In this document: piece after piece, positions 8,550 to 17,871 of the stretch
Layout: each line of letters opens with the position of its first letter
How positions within the stretch are numbered: the stretch's first letter is position 1
Assembly (NCBI RefSeq): GCF_039655775.1
Contig: NZ_JBBYXJ010000001.1
Span: 2,069,501 to 2,133,500, forward strand
Length of the DNA: 64,000 nt
Direction of reading: 5' to 3'
Source of the DNA: Iodidimonas sp. SYSU 1G8
GTDB lineage: Bacteria; Pseudomonadota; Alphaproteobacteria; SMXS01
Made by a program: the position numbers and the translations under genes
Notes under the pieces: model-generated
Seen by the model: only the letters and a program-made list of their open reading frames with translations
The model's database searches: none
Told to the model about the DNA's origin: nothing

Positions 8550-10835
8550 TCAGGGCGCCTTGATCTGCAGGATCGCGGCTTCCGACGCTTGCCAGTCGGT
8601 GCCTTGCTCCAGCCCGTTGTCATAGAGATACGTGGTGCGGGTTTCGTAGCGGTCGCGCGCCTCGTCCACGTAGTCGAACTCGAAATAGCCGCGCGCGCTG
8701 GCGTCCTCGAACACGAAGCTGTCGTTGAACGACAGTCCCGCCGCGAAATCCTCGTATCGCACCTCGGCGGTCGCCCGCTTCAGGTGCTTGGCGGCGAAGT
8801 CGGCCGGCGGCCGGACCTCGACGACGCGGCGTCCCTTCATGTCCGGGCGGACGACGATGCGGCGCTCCAGGGTCATGGATTCGGGCACCTCGACCATGCG
8901 GCCATCGACGAACAGGAAGGTGACCTTGAAGAACACCTGCTTCAGTTCCGGGTCCTGCATGTCGACCGTGAACTTCTGCGGCGTGCTGCCCTTGGCGAAA
9001 TTGAACGAGGCTTCCTCGAAGATGTCGTTCGCCTCGTCTTCGTAGCGCAGGTCGACGAACACCTGGTCGACCTGGTTCCAGTCCACATTGGCGACCACAT
9101 CCAGCACGCGCTTGCGCGGATAGGGATCGCGGACCGAAATCTGCTCCTCGTCCGTGGTCTTCCAGCCGGCGTCCAGATCGCGGTTGTCGGCGGCGCGGTA
9201 GACGAGCCGGTACGAGAACTCCCGTTTGCGCGGATCGAGGATGAAGATGCGCCACTGCGCGTCCTGCGCCTTTTCCGTCAGCTGGAACACCTCGCTCTGG
9301 TCCAGCCCGCTGCCCTCGTCCTGATACCGGACGTGAGCCTCGACCATGGGATAGGCCGCCCATGGGAAATTCACCGCGACGATGGGCACGGTGGAAATGG
9401 CGTAGAGTTCGCGCGGGTCGATCTCCAGGTTCTCGACCTCGGTGGTGAACCTTTCCGAGACGACCTTGCGCGGCCGTTCGGTGGTATCGACGCCGGTGAA
9501 ATTGACCTCGTACTGGACCTCGACCGGACGCCGCATGGCGCCGTTGTCGAGCACGCTCATCCACTCGAACGTCCCGGTCTGGGACGCCTTGCCGAGCAGC
9601 ACGTTCTTCGGGTTGTCGCCATAGCGTGCCTGGACGTTGATCGAGCCGATGGCGTCGGTGTCGAAATCGGCGCGGCTCACCACATTGAGCCGGCGCTTCT
9701 GGAACCACGGATCGTCCAGGTCCACATCGGTGATGAAGCGCTCGCGCGGCAGCGGCGTGTCGCGCAGCAGGCGGAACATGCCGGCCAGATGGCCCTGCGG
9801 ATGAATCGAGCGCTGGATCGCCACCCGTTCCGAGAAATTGACGTTGAGCATCTTCTTGTCGACGCGCTTGTAGTTGTTGTTGGCGTAGGAGAAGAAGGTC
9901 GAGGATGTCGCCGCGCCCGCCGGCCCGGCGCCGATGGCGCCGATGACGCCCGAGGCGACGCGCAGCGCCTCCTTCCACTCCTCTTCCTTGCCGGGCTCGT
10001 AGGGCGGCAGGCTGGGCGTGAAGAACGCCTCGGTGATCATGGAGCGGACCTGGGCCAGCGCGGCGTCGCGCCGGTCGAGGATGCCCTGGTTCTCCTCGTC
10101 CTCGGTGATGAAGGTGTCGGCCTCCAGCACGATGGCGCGCTCTTCCTCCAGTTCGTCGACCGTGTTCGCGATCTCGAAGGACGAGAACAGGAAACCGCCG
10201 GCGAACTTCTCGTCCATGTGCTTTTGCACCCGGTCCCAGTCGATGTTGAGACGGACGGAATAGGCCGGGCGCAGGCCGAGATAGTTGAGCGAATACACCA
10301 CGGCGATCGGCATGATCTCGCCGGCGAGGGACTTTTCGATCACCGTCACCCCGGCCTGATCGAGACGGATGGAGAACGCCGCCTGGTTGTTGCCGTAGAG
10401 CGACGGGCTGGCGTGATGGTCCATCTTCAGGACGAATTTCGGCCCGCCATCCGCCGCCGCGTCAGCGACAGCAGGATCATCGCCGGACTGACGGCCCAGC
10501 ATCAGCAGCTTGACCGTGCCGCTGACCGTGGTGACCGGCGCGAGGCGCGGCATCTCGCGAAGCCGCTCCTCGTTCTGGATCTGCCGCTTGATGGTCTCCA
10601 ACTTGTCGTCGCTGGCGCCGATATTGACGTCGAAGTTCAGGAAGCCGCCGGCTCCCGCCTCGCCGCGAAAGCGGATCAGCGAGAACTGCGGCACCTCGGC
10701 GTTGCCCGCCGCCTGGTCCCGGATGGTGGTCAGGTGCGGCGCCAGCGGCAGGTAGTAGTACTGCAACGGGTCCGCGTGATCCGGGAAGACGGTAATCCCC
10801 TCGATTTCCCGCTGCTTGCTGTCTAACAGGAGCAT
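8550..10835 (-). CDS. large beta-rich protein, paralogue in the eight-gene unit
   Basis: 761 residues, unrecognised family. The N-terminal block reads FPDHADPLQYYYLPLAP and FSLIRFRG, aligning by eye with the 1034- and 728-residue neighbours. Next come SLYGNNQAAFSIRLDQ and AVVYSLNYLGLRPAYSV, then a shared middle block (IHPQGHLAG, VDLDDPWFQ), then C-terminal copies of a beta module of about 100 residues (FVDLRYEDEANDIF, AEVRYEDFAAGLSF). No signal peptide or membrane segment is visible. A GGGAGG site precedes the start at 10835. It is 21 bases upstream of the 1034-residue gene and 25 bases downstream of the 728-residue gene. The tandem arrangement suggests duplication and then specialisation (inference). 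Confidence 0.85.
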   Translation of the reverse strand: MLLLDSKQREIEGITVFPDHADPLQYYYLPLAPHLTTIRDQAAGNAEVPQFSLIRFRGEAGAGGFLNFDVNIGASDDKLETIKRQIQNEERLREMPRLAPVTTVSGTVKLLMLGRQSGDDPAVADAAADGGPKFVLKMDHHASPSLYGNNQAAFSIRLDQAGVTVIEKSLAGEIMPIAVVYSLNYLGLRPAYSVRLNIDWDRVQKHMDEKFAGGFLFSSFEIANTVDELEEERAIVLEADTFITEDEENQGILDRRDAALAQVRSMITEAFFTPSLPPYEPGKEEEWKEALRVASGVIGAIGAGPAGAATSSTFFSYANNNYKRVDKKMLNVNFSERVAIQRSIHPQGHLAGMFRLLRDTPLPRERFITDVDLDDPWFQKRRLNVVSRADFDTDAIGSINVQARYGDNPKNVLLGKASQTGTFEWMSVLDNGAMRRPVEVQYEVNFTGVDTTERPRKVVSERFTTEVENLEIDPRELYAISTVPIVAVNFPWAAYPMVEAHVRYQDEGSGLDQSEVFQLTEKAQDAQWRIFILDPRKREFSYRLVYRAADNRDLDAGWKTTDEEQISVRDPYPRKRVLDVVANVDWNQVDQVFVDLRYEDEANDIFEEASFNFAKGSTPQKFTVDMQDPELKQVFFKVTFLFVDGRMVEVPESMTLERRIVVRPDMKGRRVVEVRPPADFAAKHLKRATAEVRYEDFAAGLSFNDSFVFEDASARGYFEFDYVDEARDRYETRTTYLYDNGLEQGTDWQASEAAILQIKAP

Positions 10836-10860
10836 GGTCGGCCTCCCTTCCGCCGGCCCG

Positions 10861-13047
10861 TCAGGCCGGCACCTCGAGGATCACGGTTTCGCCCTGTCCC
10901 GGCTGCTCGGCGACTTCCTTGCGCGAGCCGTCCGCCATGAAGAAGCGCGCGCTCCACTTGTAGTCGCGGGCCGCCTTGTTCTTCAGGTCCACCGTCCAGT
11001 TCTTGGCCTGCTCGCCCGACTTGAAGATGAAATCCTTGCGCTCGTCGATCTGGTTGGGATCGTCGGTGTAGCGCAGGCTGACATTGACCAGCTTGACCGC
11101 CGCGAAGTCGATCAGGTCCGGCACCACCATGACCTCGAGCCGGTCCGCGACCACGTCACCGAGCTGGATGGTCGAACGCGCCGCCACGGTTTCGGGAATG
11201 TCCCGTGTCGTGCCGTCGGCATACTGCACCGTACCGGAATATTTCAGCTCGCCCGCGTTCTCGTCGATCACCGGGAAGACCCAGTCGAAGAACGGCGTCG
11301 CCTTGGACAGCGCCATGGACTTGGTCTGGGTGTAGTTGTTGTTCCCCGCGTCCTTGTAGACGAGGTCGACCATGATCGACTGGATTTTGGTGTTCAGGTC
11401 GCCAACCGCCCGCAGGCCGACCGTCTTCATGGCCGAGAACGGATCGTTGATGTAGATCTGCGCCGCGTCCTGTTCCTTGCCCTTCACTTCGAACTCGCGG
11501 CCATCGATCATGAAGTACTTCACGTCGTATTTGATGGGCTTGGTGCGCGGCTTGAAGATCACTTCGCGAATCTGGAATTCGTTGTTCTGCTCGGTCATGG
11601 TGAACTGCCGTTCGACCGGGGTGATTCCGGCATCCTCGTAGCGCACCTTGATCTGCGCCTGTTTCACCTGGGTGAAGTTGATGTCGCCGGGGGCGATATC
11701 GACCACCAGAATACCCAGATCGTCCACATTGATGGTCAGCTGGGTATCGTCGGTCTCGATCTCGGGCGACGTGAACACCCGGTTGTCGCCCTTGTAGTTC
11801 ACCTGATAGACGAACTTGTACTTGCGGTTCTTGTCCTCGACGAAGGTACGGAACTTGGCGACATCGTCGGGCTTGGAGAAATTGTATTCCTCCACCTTGG
11901 GATTGGCGCCGAAAGGATAGGAAAGCTTGGCCTCGACGTTGAAGATGGGAAGATTGGTGAAATCCGCGTTGACGCGCACGGCCACTTCAAGCGTCTGGAA
12001 GAAGGGATCGTTCAGGTCCACCTCGAGAGCGTAGTCCGCCCAGTTGAAAGTCTTGCCGTCCGGCCCTTTCATGGTGGTGATGTTCGGCAGCAGACCCTGC
12101 GGCACGATGTTCCACTCGATGACCTGGCTTTCCTTGAAGTTGATGTTCACGTCGGAAATCTGGGTCTTGGACACGGTGCGCTTGATGTCCTCGATGTCCT
12201 GATCCTCGCGCAGGCTCTTGGTGTCCGGGTCGGTCGCCTCGATCTCCTTGAGCATGTTGCGCTCGACCGCGTCTTCCAGCTGCCGGGTGACGGCGGCGCG
12301 GATATCGTTCTCCATCTTGCGCTGGTCTTCCGCCGACATGGCCGGATTGCCGACGAAGTTGAACTCGGTGCCCATGACCTCGTTCTTGCGCATGGTCTCG
12401 CGGATGCTCTCCTCGTAGCTGTCCTCGCTCCAGAAATTGTCCTCGGTATTTATGGTCTGGACGAAGGAATAGAACGAGCTGGCATGCCACCAGCCGCGTG
12501 CCGTCACCGGCGGCAGCTTGGCCCAGATCTGCAGATCGTAGACCACCGAGACGAAACCGCCCTGGCCCTGCAACGCCTGCTCGAAGACGGTGGCGCCTTC
12601 CTTGGTCAGCTCGACCCAGAAGGTGGCGACGTTGTTGCCATAGAGCGACGGCTTGCCCGCGCCCCGCACCTTCTCGACCAGCGTGCCGCCCTCCCCGATG
12701 TTCAGGTTGGCGGTGCCGCCCGTATAGGTCAGCGGCCCGACGACGACCTGGGGCGGCTGCTGGCCGCGCTGCTGGTACTTCGCATTCACCTGGTTCTGAA
12801 GTTCGCCCTTCACCGCCGCCAGCTTGTCCGGCGCGACGACAAATTCAGTGTCGAAGGCGCATACGCCACCGAACAGGTCGTTCCCTTCCTTGCGCAGCTC
12901 GCGATACTTGATGAACTTGAAGACCGGCTTGCCATCTTCCAGGCGGAACCGCGGCGTCTGCGGCACGAGGTAGAAGGTGAAATCACTCTTGTCGTCCCCA
13001 TAGACGGTCACGTCCTGAATCTGCTGAATCTTGTCGATCTGAAGCAT
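10861..13047 (-). CDS. large beta-rich protein, paralogue in the eight-gene unit
   Basis: 728 residues, unrecognised family. Shared blocks: DVTVYGDDKSDFTFYLVPQT and FKFIKYRE at the N terminus, SLYGNNVATFWVELTKEGAT around residue 130, NIVPQGLLPN and EVDLNDPFFQ around 310-350, and C-terminal beta modules (KVRYEDAGITP, MVDLVYKDAGNNNY, NVSLRYTDDPNQID). It is less GC-skewed in residue use than its paralogues (more Lys, Asn and Ile), so it may be closest to the ancestral or core subunit (inference). A consensus AGGAGG precedes the start at 13047. No signal peptide, Cys-rich region or catalytic motif is evident. Confidence 0.86.
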   Translation of the reverse strand: MLQIDKIQQIQDVTVYGDDKSDFTFYLVPQTPRFRLEDGKPVFKFIKYRELRKEGNDLFGGVCAFDTEFVVAPDKLAAVKGELQNQVNAKYQQRGQQPPQVVVGPLTYTGGTANLNIGEGGTLVEKVRGAGKPSLYGNNVATFWVELTKEGATVFEQALQGQGGFVSVVYDLQIWAKLPPVTARGWWHASSFYSFVQTINTEDNFWSEDSYEESIRETMRKNEVMGTEFNFVGNPAMSAEDQRKMENDIRAAVTRQLEDAVERNMLKEIEATDPDTKSLREDQDIEDIKRTVSKTQISDVNINFKESQVIEWNIVPQGLLPNITTMKGPDGKTFNWADYALEVDLNDPFFQTLEVAVRVNADFTNLPIFNVEAKLSYPFGANPKVEEYNFSKPDDVAKFRTFVEDKNRKYKFVYQVNYKGDNRVFTSPEIETDDTQLTINVDDLGILVVDIAPGDINFTQVKQAQIKVRYEDAGITPVERQFTMTEQNNEFQIREVIFKPRTKPIKYDVKYFMIDGREFEVKGKEQDAAQIYINDPFSAMKTVGLRAVGDLNTKIQSIMVDLVYKDAGNNNYTQTKSMALSKATPFFDWVFPVIDENAGELKYSGTVQYADGTTRDIPETVAARSTIQLGDVVADRLEVMVVPDLIDFAAVKLVNVSLRYTDDPNQIDERKDFIFKSGEQAKNWTVDLKNKAARDYKWSARFFMADGSRKEVAEQPGQGETVILEVPA

Positions 13048-13092
13048 GGTGCCCTCCTGCTTTGACTTCCGATGTATGCCGTGCCGTCGCCC

Positions 13093-13746
13093 TCAGCGGG
13101 CGGCGGCCCAATCCGCCGCGTCCAGCCGGACGCTGAGTTTCTCGATCTCTTGCGTGGTTTCGCGGGTGGCCGTGGTCTCGGCCTGCCCTGATTCCGTGCT
13201 GCAGAACCCGTCCGGTCCACTGTCCTCGCGCGCCTCGCTGGTCGCCGCGTGCTCGGCCGTGACGCGGGTGACAGGCACCCGGCGCGTGAGGTCGTAACGC
13301 AGGGCGAGCACGAGTCGCTTGCCGTCGAGCGCCTCCTGCACGGTCTTCACCTGCGCCGCGTCGAGCATGATGTTGAAAGCCGCGTGATAGGGCGGCACGC
13401 CCGACGACTTGGTCTGTTGCAGCACCTTATCGCCATCCGCGCCGTCGCTCATGACCAGCGCCGCGCCCTCCACCGTCTCCGGCACGGGCAACAGCGTCAG
13501 CGCCTCCGGACGGCAGCCGAGCCTGCCGGCCAGTTCCTCTTTCAGCGCCGCGACCGAGGCGGCGCTCAATCCCCATGAGCCTGTGATCTGAAGGAACGAC
13601 ACGGTCCCTGCCGCGAGCAGGTTGAACTGGCGGCGTCCTTCGCCATCGGAGGCGATCCCCGGTGCCTTGGGCGCAAAATAGAAAATATCCGGCTCCGTCT
13701 CCCCGGCGGGATAGACCAGGCCATTGCTCAGTTCCAAGACGGTCAT
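13093..13746 (-). CDS. short paralogue holding the N-terminal block only
   Basis: 217 residues. GLVYPAGETEPDIFYFAPKA aligns by eye with the YLP block of the large paralogues, and YHAAFNIMLDAAQVKTV followed by LVLALRYDLTRRV aligns with their AAFSIRLDQAGVTV and VVYSL segments. It therefore looks like a stand-alone copy of the N-terminal domain without the C-terminal beta modules. The last 45 residues are polar and probably disordered or coiled (TRETTQEIEKLSVRL). The start at 13746 forms an ATGA overlap with the stop of the gene before it, which fixes the start and couples the two. Confidence 0.82.
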   Translation of the reverse strand: MTVLELSNGLVYPAGETEPDIFYFAPKAPGIASDGEGRRQFNLLAAGTVSFLQITGSWGLSAASVAALKEELAGRLGCRPEALTLLPVPETVEGAALVMSDGADGDKVLQQTKSSGVPPYHAAFNIMLDAAQVKTVQEALDGKRLVLALRYDLTRRVPVTRVTAEHAATSEAREDSGPDGFCSTESGQAETTATRETTQEIEKLSVRLDAADWAAAR

Positions 13747-15572
13747 CGGACGCCCTCCACTTCGCCGGACACGCTGGTCCTGGCGCTGCTTGTCAGAGTG
13801 AGCGGGCCGATGGCGGGATCGACCCGTCCCGACCACGGCGCGGGCGGCTCGCCCGGATTGCGGAACCAGCGCCAGCAAAAGCCGTCGCGCAGCGGATTGG
13901 TCACGAGCCAGCGCCATTCTCGTTTCGGCATAGCGGGCGTCAGCCTGACAAGGCCGATGGCGGCGGTCTCGTCCAGCCGGTCCTCCGGCGCGCACTCGAT
14001 GGCCGCGAGCCCGGCGCTATCGTCGAAGGCGCAGGTGATTTCGGCCATGGCAGGCCCGGCTGTCGGGAAGCTGGAGAGATCCAGCCAGCAATCATCGAGC
14101 GGCCGCGTATCGAGCCGCAAGGTCCGCCCATGGTCATGGCTCGTGGCCATGACCGACAGGGTGCCCTCGGCGACATCGAGCGGCACGGCGATGGCCAGGG
14201 ACGGTGTCGCCGCGTCCAGCCCTGCCTCGGCCGACCAGGCCGCATCGCCCCGTTTGCCCTTGCAGCTTATATGCAGAGTGGCGAGCGCAAGAAGCGCGGG
14301 GGTTGACTCGATACGCAGAAAGCGAACCGGAAAGCTGGCCGGCGCGATGGTGAGGTGCAGCCCTTCGTGGCGCAGGACAGGACCGGTCAGCCGCTGCGCA
14401 CCGCCAGCGCCGGTGACGAAGGCGACGGTCTGATAATCGAACGCCACCGGCTCGGCCGGCGATAATCGCAGCGGCAGTGTCCGGGTGGTGTCTCCGTCCC
14501 GGAACAGCGCCGATGCGCTCACTGTCTGCGGCCGATCCGGCAGGAAGGGCCGCACGCGGACCTCGGTGCTCAGCATCAGCACGCCGACGCGGCGCGCCGG
14601 AAGATTGGGATAGATGCTGAGCACATGCAATCCGGTGGCGAAAGGCACCACCGGCGCGTCGCGCGTCAGCCGGAAATCGTTGGCGGCCGCCTGCCGGGCG
14701 GTCTCAAGCGGGTTGGACGCCAGCACGAAGCCGCGCGGCGTCAACGTCTCGTCCGACAGGTCCCAGGTGACGTCGCCATCCAGCATGGCGGCGGTGTCGA
14801 TCACAAAGACCGGACCCGAGGCCGGGTCGGCGGCGGGCGCCAGGCAGCCATAATGGGCGATCACCCGTTCGGCGCAGGCCTGCGCGGCGGCCAACTTGTC
14901 GGCATTCGAAGCGAGCCCGATGAAGCCGAAGGCGGGCGTGTCGCCAAGTCCCATGAGCACCGCCGTGATGGCCTCGACCGTCGATCCGCCGTTCACGGCG
15001 GCGGCAGAGATCATCGGCGCCAGCGCCGCAGGATTGAATCGAACCCGTGCATTGGCGCGGCTGGAGAGACCGAGCGCATCCACCTCGGCCAGCGCCGTCA
15101 CCGTCACCATGCCGTTGGTCAGCGCGTCGTTCAGCAGCGCCGTCGCCGCCTCGCCCAGCTGGGCGGCGAAGGTCAGCGCGCCCGCGCCCGCCCAGACCAG
15201 CGGCTTCGGCGTCAGTAACTCCTCAGGGACGTCCAGCGCGGCCGCGGCCTGAAACCTCAGAAACCCGCCACGGGGGATCAGCGGCTCGACCCGGGCGTCG
15301 GGGTGTTCGAGAAACACGCTTTCCTGCCGTTCCGCGATCGCGAAATGGCTCGCGAAGCGAATGGTCAGCAGGCCGAACACATGCGGCCCGTCGGCGCCGC
15401 CGGTCAGTCGGATCAGCTCCAGCGCCAGCGCCGGCGCGCCGCCGGGCTCGACCGCGACCCGCAGATCGAGCGGCGGCGCGTAAATCCGCCGGGGCTCCTC
15501 ATGGGCGAAGTACATCTCGCCGCCGCCGGCCTTGACGGGCTGGGACCAGTCTGGGGATCCCTTCAACGACAT
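13743..15572 (-). CDS. large beta-rich protein, unknown function
   Basis: 609 residues starting MSLKGSPDW. The sequence has many short strands and Ala/Pro-rich loops with no family I can name. I do not see the YLP or DLDDPFF blocks of the paralogues, so it may be a distinct subunit. Residue pairs such as RIYAPPLDLRVAV and RVGVLMLSTEVRVRPFLP suggest beta-sandwich domains. The start at 15572 lies seven bases after the stop of the upstream gene, and the stop overlaps the next start (ATGA). No signal peptide or membrane helix is seen. Function unknown; membership in the unit rests on spacing. Confidence 0.8.
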   Translation of the reverse strand: MSLKGSPDWSQPVKAGGGEMYFAHEEPRRIYAPPLDLRVAVEPGGAPALALELIRLTGGADGPHVFGLLTIRFASHFAIAERQESVFLEHPDARVEPLIPRGGFLRFQAAAALDVPEELLTPKPLVWAGAGALTFAAQLGEAATALLNDALTNGMVTVTALAEVDALGLSSRANARVRFNPAALAPMISAAAVNGGSTVEAITAVLMGLGDTPAFGFIGLASNADKLAAAQACAERVIAHYGCLAPAADPASGPVFVIDTAAMLDGDVTWDLSDETLTPRGFVLASNPLETARQAAANDFRLTRDAPVVPFATGLHVLSIYPNLPARRVGVLMLSTEVRVRPFLPDRPQTVSASALFRDGDTTRTLPLRLSPAEPVAFDYQTVAFVTGAGGAQRLTGPVLRHEGLHLTIAPASFPVRFLRIESTPALLALATLHISCKGKRGDAAWSAEAGLDAATPSLAIAVPLDVAEGTLSVMATSHDHGRTLRLDTRPLDDCWLDLSSFPTAGPAMAEITCAFDDSAGLAAIECAPEDRLDETAAIGLVRLTPAMPKREWRWLVTNPLRDGFCWRWFRNPGEPPAPWSGRVDPAIGPLTLTSSARTSVSGEVEGVR

Positions 15573-15579
15573 GACGCCC

Positions 15580-17871
15580 TCACACGATCGGCAGCACGAG
15601 GAGGCTGAAATCCGCCTCGCGCCAGCTGGGGTCGATGACCTGCGACCCGTTCCGACGGATGATTTGTTGACGGAACCCATACTTGCCCTGGGTGTCGCGC
15701 CCGAGCAGGAGGTCCATCAGCGGCAGCTGCACCTGCGCCACGCCCGAGGGCTGCTCGCGACTCAGCTTCAGATTGCCGCCGCCCTTGAACTCCACGTTGA
15801 TGAGGATGATGGAGCCCGGATCGGCGGCATCGCCCAGAAGCTCGGGCATGGTCATCACCTCGATCTGCCGTTCGTACTGGGCCGGTACGGACATGTCGCT
15901 GATCAGCGGCAGTATCTTTTCCGGATCCGGCAGGATCTTCACCCAGGAGGTATCGAACAGGGCATCGAGCACGCCGTCGCCCGGCAGTGCCGCCTTTGGC
16001 CTGACGGTAAAGGTCACTTCGGCGCCGGGCGCGAGCTCGAGGGGCGGCTCGAAGGCGACGCCCTCGATCTCGGCGTCCACTTCCCGGTCACCCTTGCGGA
16101 CGCGCACCGGCAGGCCCGTGAGCCGCACGGGACTTTCAATGCCGTTCCGCATGCTGACAGCGATGGTGCCATCCGTGTCCGATGGCTGCTCGCCAAAGGC
16201 CAGGATTTCGCCCTGAGTGTCGGCGAAGCGGATTTCCACCGGGATCGGCTCGGGCGTGGCCAGGCCGGTTTCCACCAGCACCTGGCCGGAGAACAGGCTG
16301 GTCGCATCCTGGCTGTAGGCCGCCGCGTAGAGCTGCCGGAAGCCTTCGAGGGGCAGGGTCAGACTGTGGACGAAGCCGTTGGCCAGGTCGATGGCCACAT
16401 CCTTCTGATCGGACAGCGCCGCGCCGGCCACGCCGGGCACCCAGAGCTTCAGCGACGCCTTCGCCTGCAGCGGCCGCAATTCGGGCTCGGGCTGCGCCGA
16501 GGTCGCCGCCGGGATCTCCCGCTTCAGCGCGGCCCGCGCTGCGTTCAGCCGCGCCGCATCGATCCAGGGTTCGACCACGTAGTCGATGGTGACCGCGGCA
16601 TTGTCGATGGCCCCGTCGGGCGCCGCGATGCGCACCACCATCTGCGGCAGGAACGGCGCCACGTCCCGGCGCGAGAGCTTGAAGCGGTCGGGCAGGTAGT
16701 AAAACACCCACGGCTCGCTCTTGTCCTGGAGGTAGGCGTGGAACCGTGCATCGGGCGCGCCTTGCGGATGGGGCAGCACGATGCGGCGGAACTCCGCGAC
16801 ACGCGCGCCGCCGCCTACGGCGGCGCCGTCGTAGAGATAGGGGTGCAGGCGCGGGTCGAGAACGAAGGGTTCCGGGTCGGCCACGTCGTCTAGCGCCCTC
16901 TGGATCGTCTGATAGCGCGCCTCCGGCTGGGTCTGGACCGGCTCCACCGTCTGGATGAAACCCGGATTGATCATCGCCTCCATGGCCAGCGGTCTGGCCA
17001 TCATGTGCATCATCTGCGGCTTCGCGACGGGCGGACGGTCAATCGGCGGCGGCGTGACCGCCAGCGTATCGATCCGGGGACGCGCGACCCTCATGGTCAC
17101 CGGCTCGTTCACCATCAGCAACTCGGGCCTGATCTTATGGATCAGCACCGGCGGCTGGTCCGACTTGGCGTCTTCCGGAAGATTGACCGCCACGCTGATC
17201 GCACGCCGCACGAGCAGCGCGGGACGCGCGGCCGGCGTCTGGAGCGCGAACATCAGATTGTCGCGCGCGGCCAGGTCGAGAGTGACCGAGACGGTGATAC
17301 CCTTGGGATCGTTGGCGACCTCGGTGAAATCGACGCGCTTCTCGATCGCGTTCGATGGGCCGGCGCCATAGCGGAAGAACACCGCGACCTCGTGCGGCAG
17401 CTCGGCCGCGCCCTGAGCGGACGCACCCAATTCGGGGGCCGGGAAACGCTCGAGTCCCACGCTCAGCCGCCAGCCGCCCTGCGGCACGGCGGTGACGCCA
17501 ATCTCGTATCGCCCGCCATGCTCGCGCAGCCGGTAGCGCGGCAAATAGGATTTCTGCGCCGGATCAGCCGGCGCCTCGAACAGGACCGCATCGGTGGGCT
17601 CCGCCACCGGCGAGACCGGCACCGTAAGCTGGTCCCGCGCCGATCCCCGGCCGCGCAGCTTGTCGAGGATGTGCGGGCGAACCCGGATCATCTCGGCGGC
17701 GAGGCGGGGATTGGCCCGCGCCATGGGCTGGACCATCGCGGCGGCCCGCGCCTGGGCGCCGACGGTGGTGACCCGGGCGGGCGCTTCTTCTATCTTAGGT
17801 TGTATTGTCTGTGGTTGGAGACGAACGGCGGACAGATCACCGACCCGCATGAAAATAGGCGCCCTAGCCAT
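15580..17871 (-). CDS. large beta-rich protein, first gene of the eight-gene unit
   Basis: 763 residues, no named family. The N-terminal third is Ala/Arg/Pro-rich, then LPRYRLREHGGRYEIGV and SVGLERFPAPELG strands follow. Around residue 395 it has SEPWVFYYLPDRFKLSRRD, which resembles the YLP block that starts the other paralogues, here in the interior. The C-terminal part (SIILINVEFKGGGNLKLS, GVAQVQLPLMDLLLGRD) again looks beta-rich. The start at 17871 has GGAGGG nine bases upstream; an ATG seven codons in is an alternative. As the promoter-proximal gene it is probably the most strongly expressed of the unit (inference). No signal peptide is visible. Confidence 0.82.
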   Translation of the reverse strand: MARAPIFMRVGDLSAVRLQPQTIQPKIEEAPARVTTVGAQARAAAMVQPMARANPRLAAEMIRVRPHILDKLRGRGSARDQLTVPVSPVAEPTDAVLFEAPADPAQKSYLPRYRLREHGGRYEIGVTAVPQGGWRLSVGLERFPAPELGASAQGAAELPHEVAVFFRYGAGPSNAIEKRVDFTEVANDPKGITVSVTLDLAARDNLMFALQTPAARPALLVRRAISVAVNLPEDAKSDQPPVLIHKIRPELLMVNEPVTMRVARPRIDTLAVTPPPIDRPPVAKPQMMHMMARPLAMEAMINPGFIQTVEPVQTQPEARYQTIQRALDDVADPEPFVLDPRLHPYLYDGAAVGGGARVAEFRRIVLPHPQGAPDARFHAYLQDKSEPWVFYYLPDRFKLSRRDVAPFLPQMVVRIAAPDGAIDNAAVTIDYVVEPWIDAARLNAARAALKREIPAATSAQPEPELRPLQAKASLKLWVPGVAGAALSDQKDVAIDLANGFVHSLTLPLEGFRQLYAAAYSQDATSLFSGQVLVETGLATPEPIPVEIRFADTQGEILAFGEQPSDTDGTIAVSMRNGIESPVRLTGLPVRVRKGDREVDAEIEGVAFEPPLELAPGAEVTFTVRPKAALPGDGVLDALFDTSWVKILPDPEKILPLISDMSVPAQYERQIEVMTMPELLGDAADPGSIILINVEFKGGGNLKLSREQPSGVAQVQLPLMDLLLGRDTQGKYGFRQQIIRRNGSQVIDPSWREADFSLLVLPIV

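Noticed and set aside
6813-10826. 1337-codon open frame on the plus strand opposite the large unit
   Set aside because: It is antisense to two well-supported genes, spans their junction, is rich in Arg, Gly and His with no domain, and has no ribosome site. It is a GC-bias shadow.
10816-13065. 749-codon plus-strand frame
   Set aside because: Exactly antisense to the 728-residue paralogue, with periodic Asp/Val/Leu/His content and no motif.
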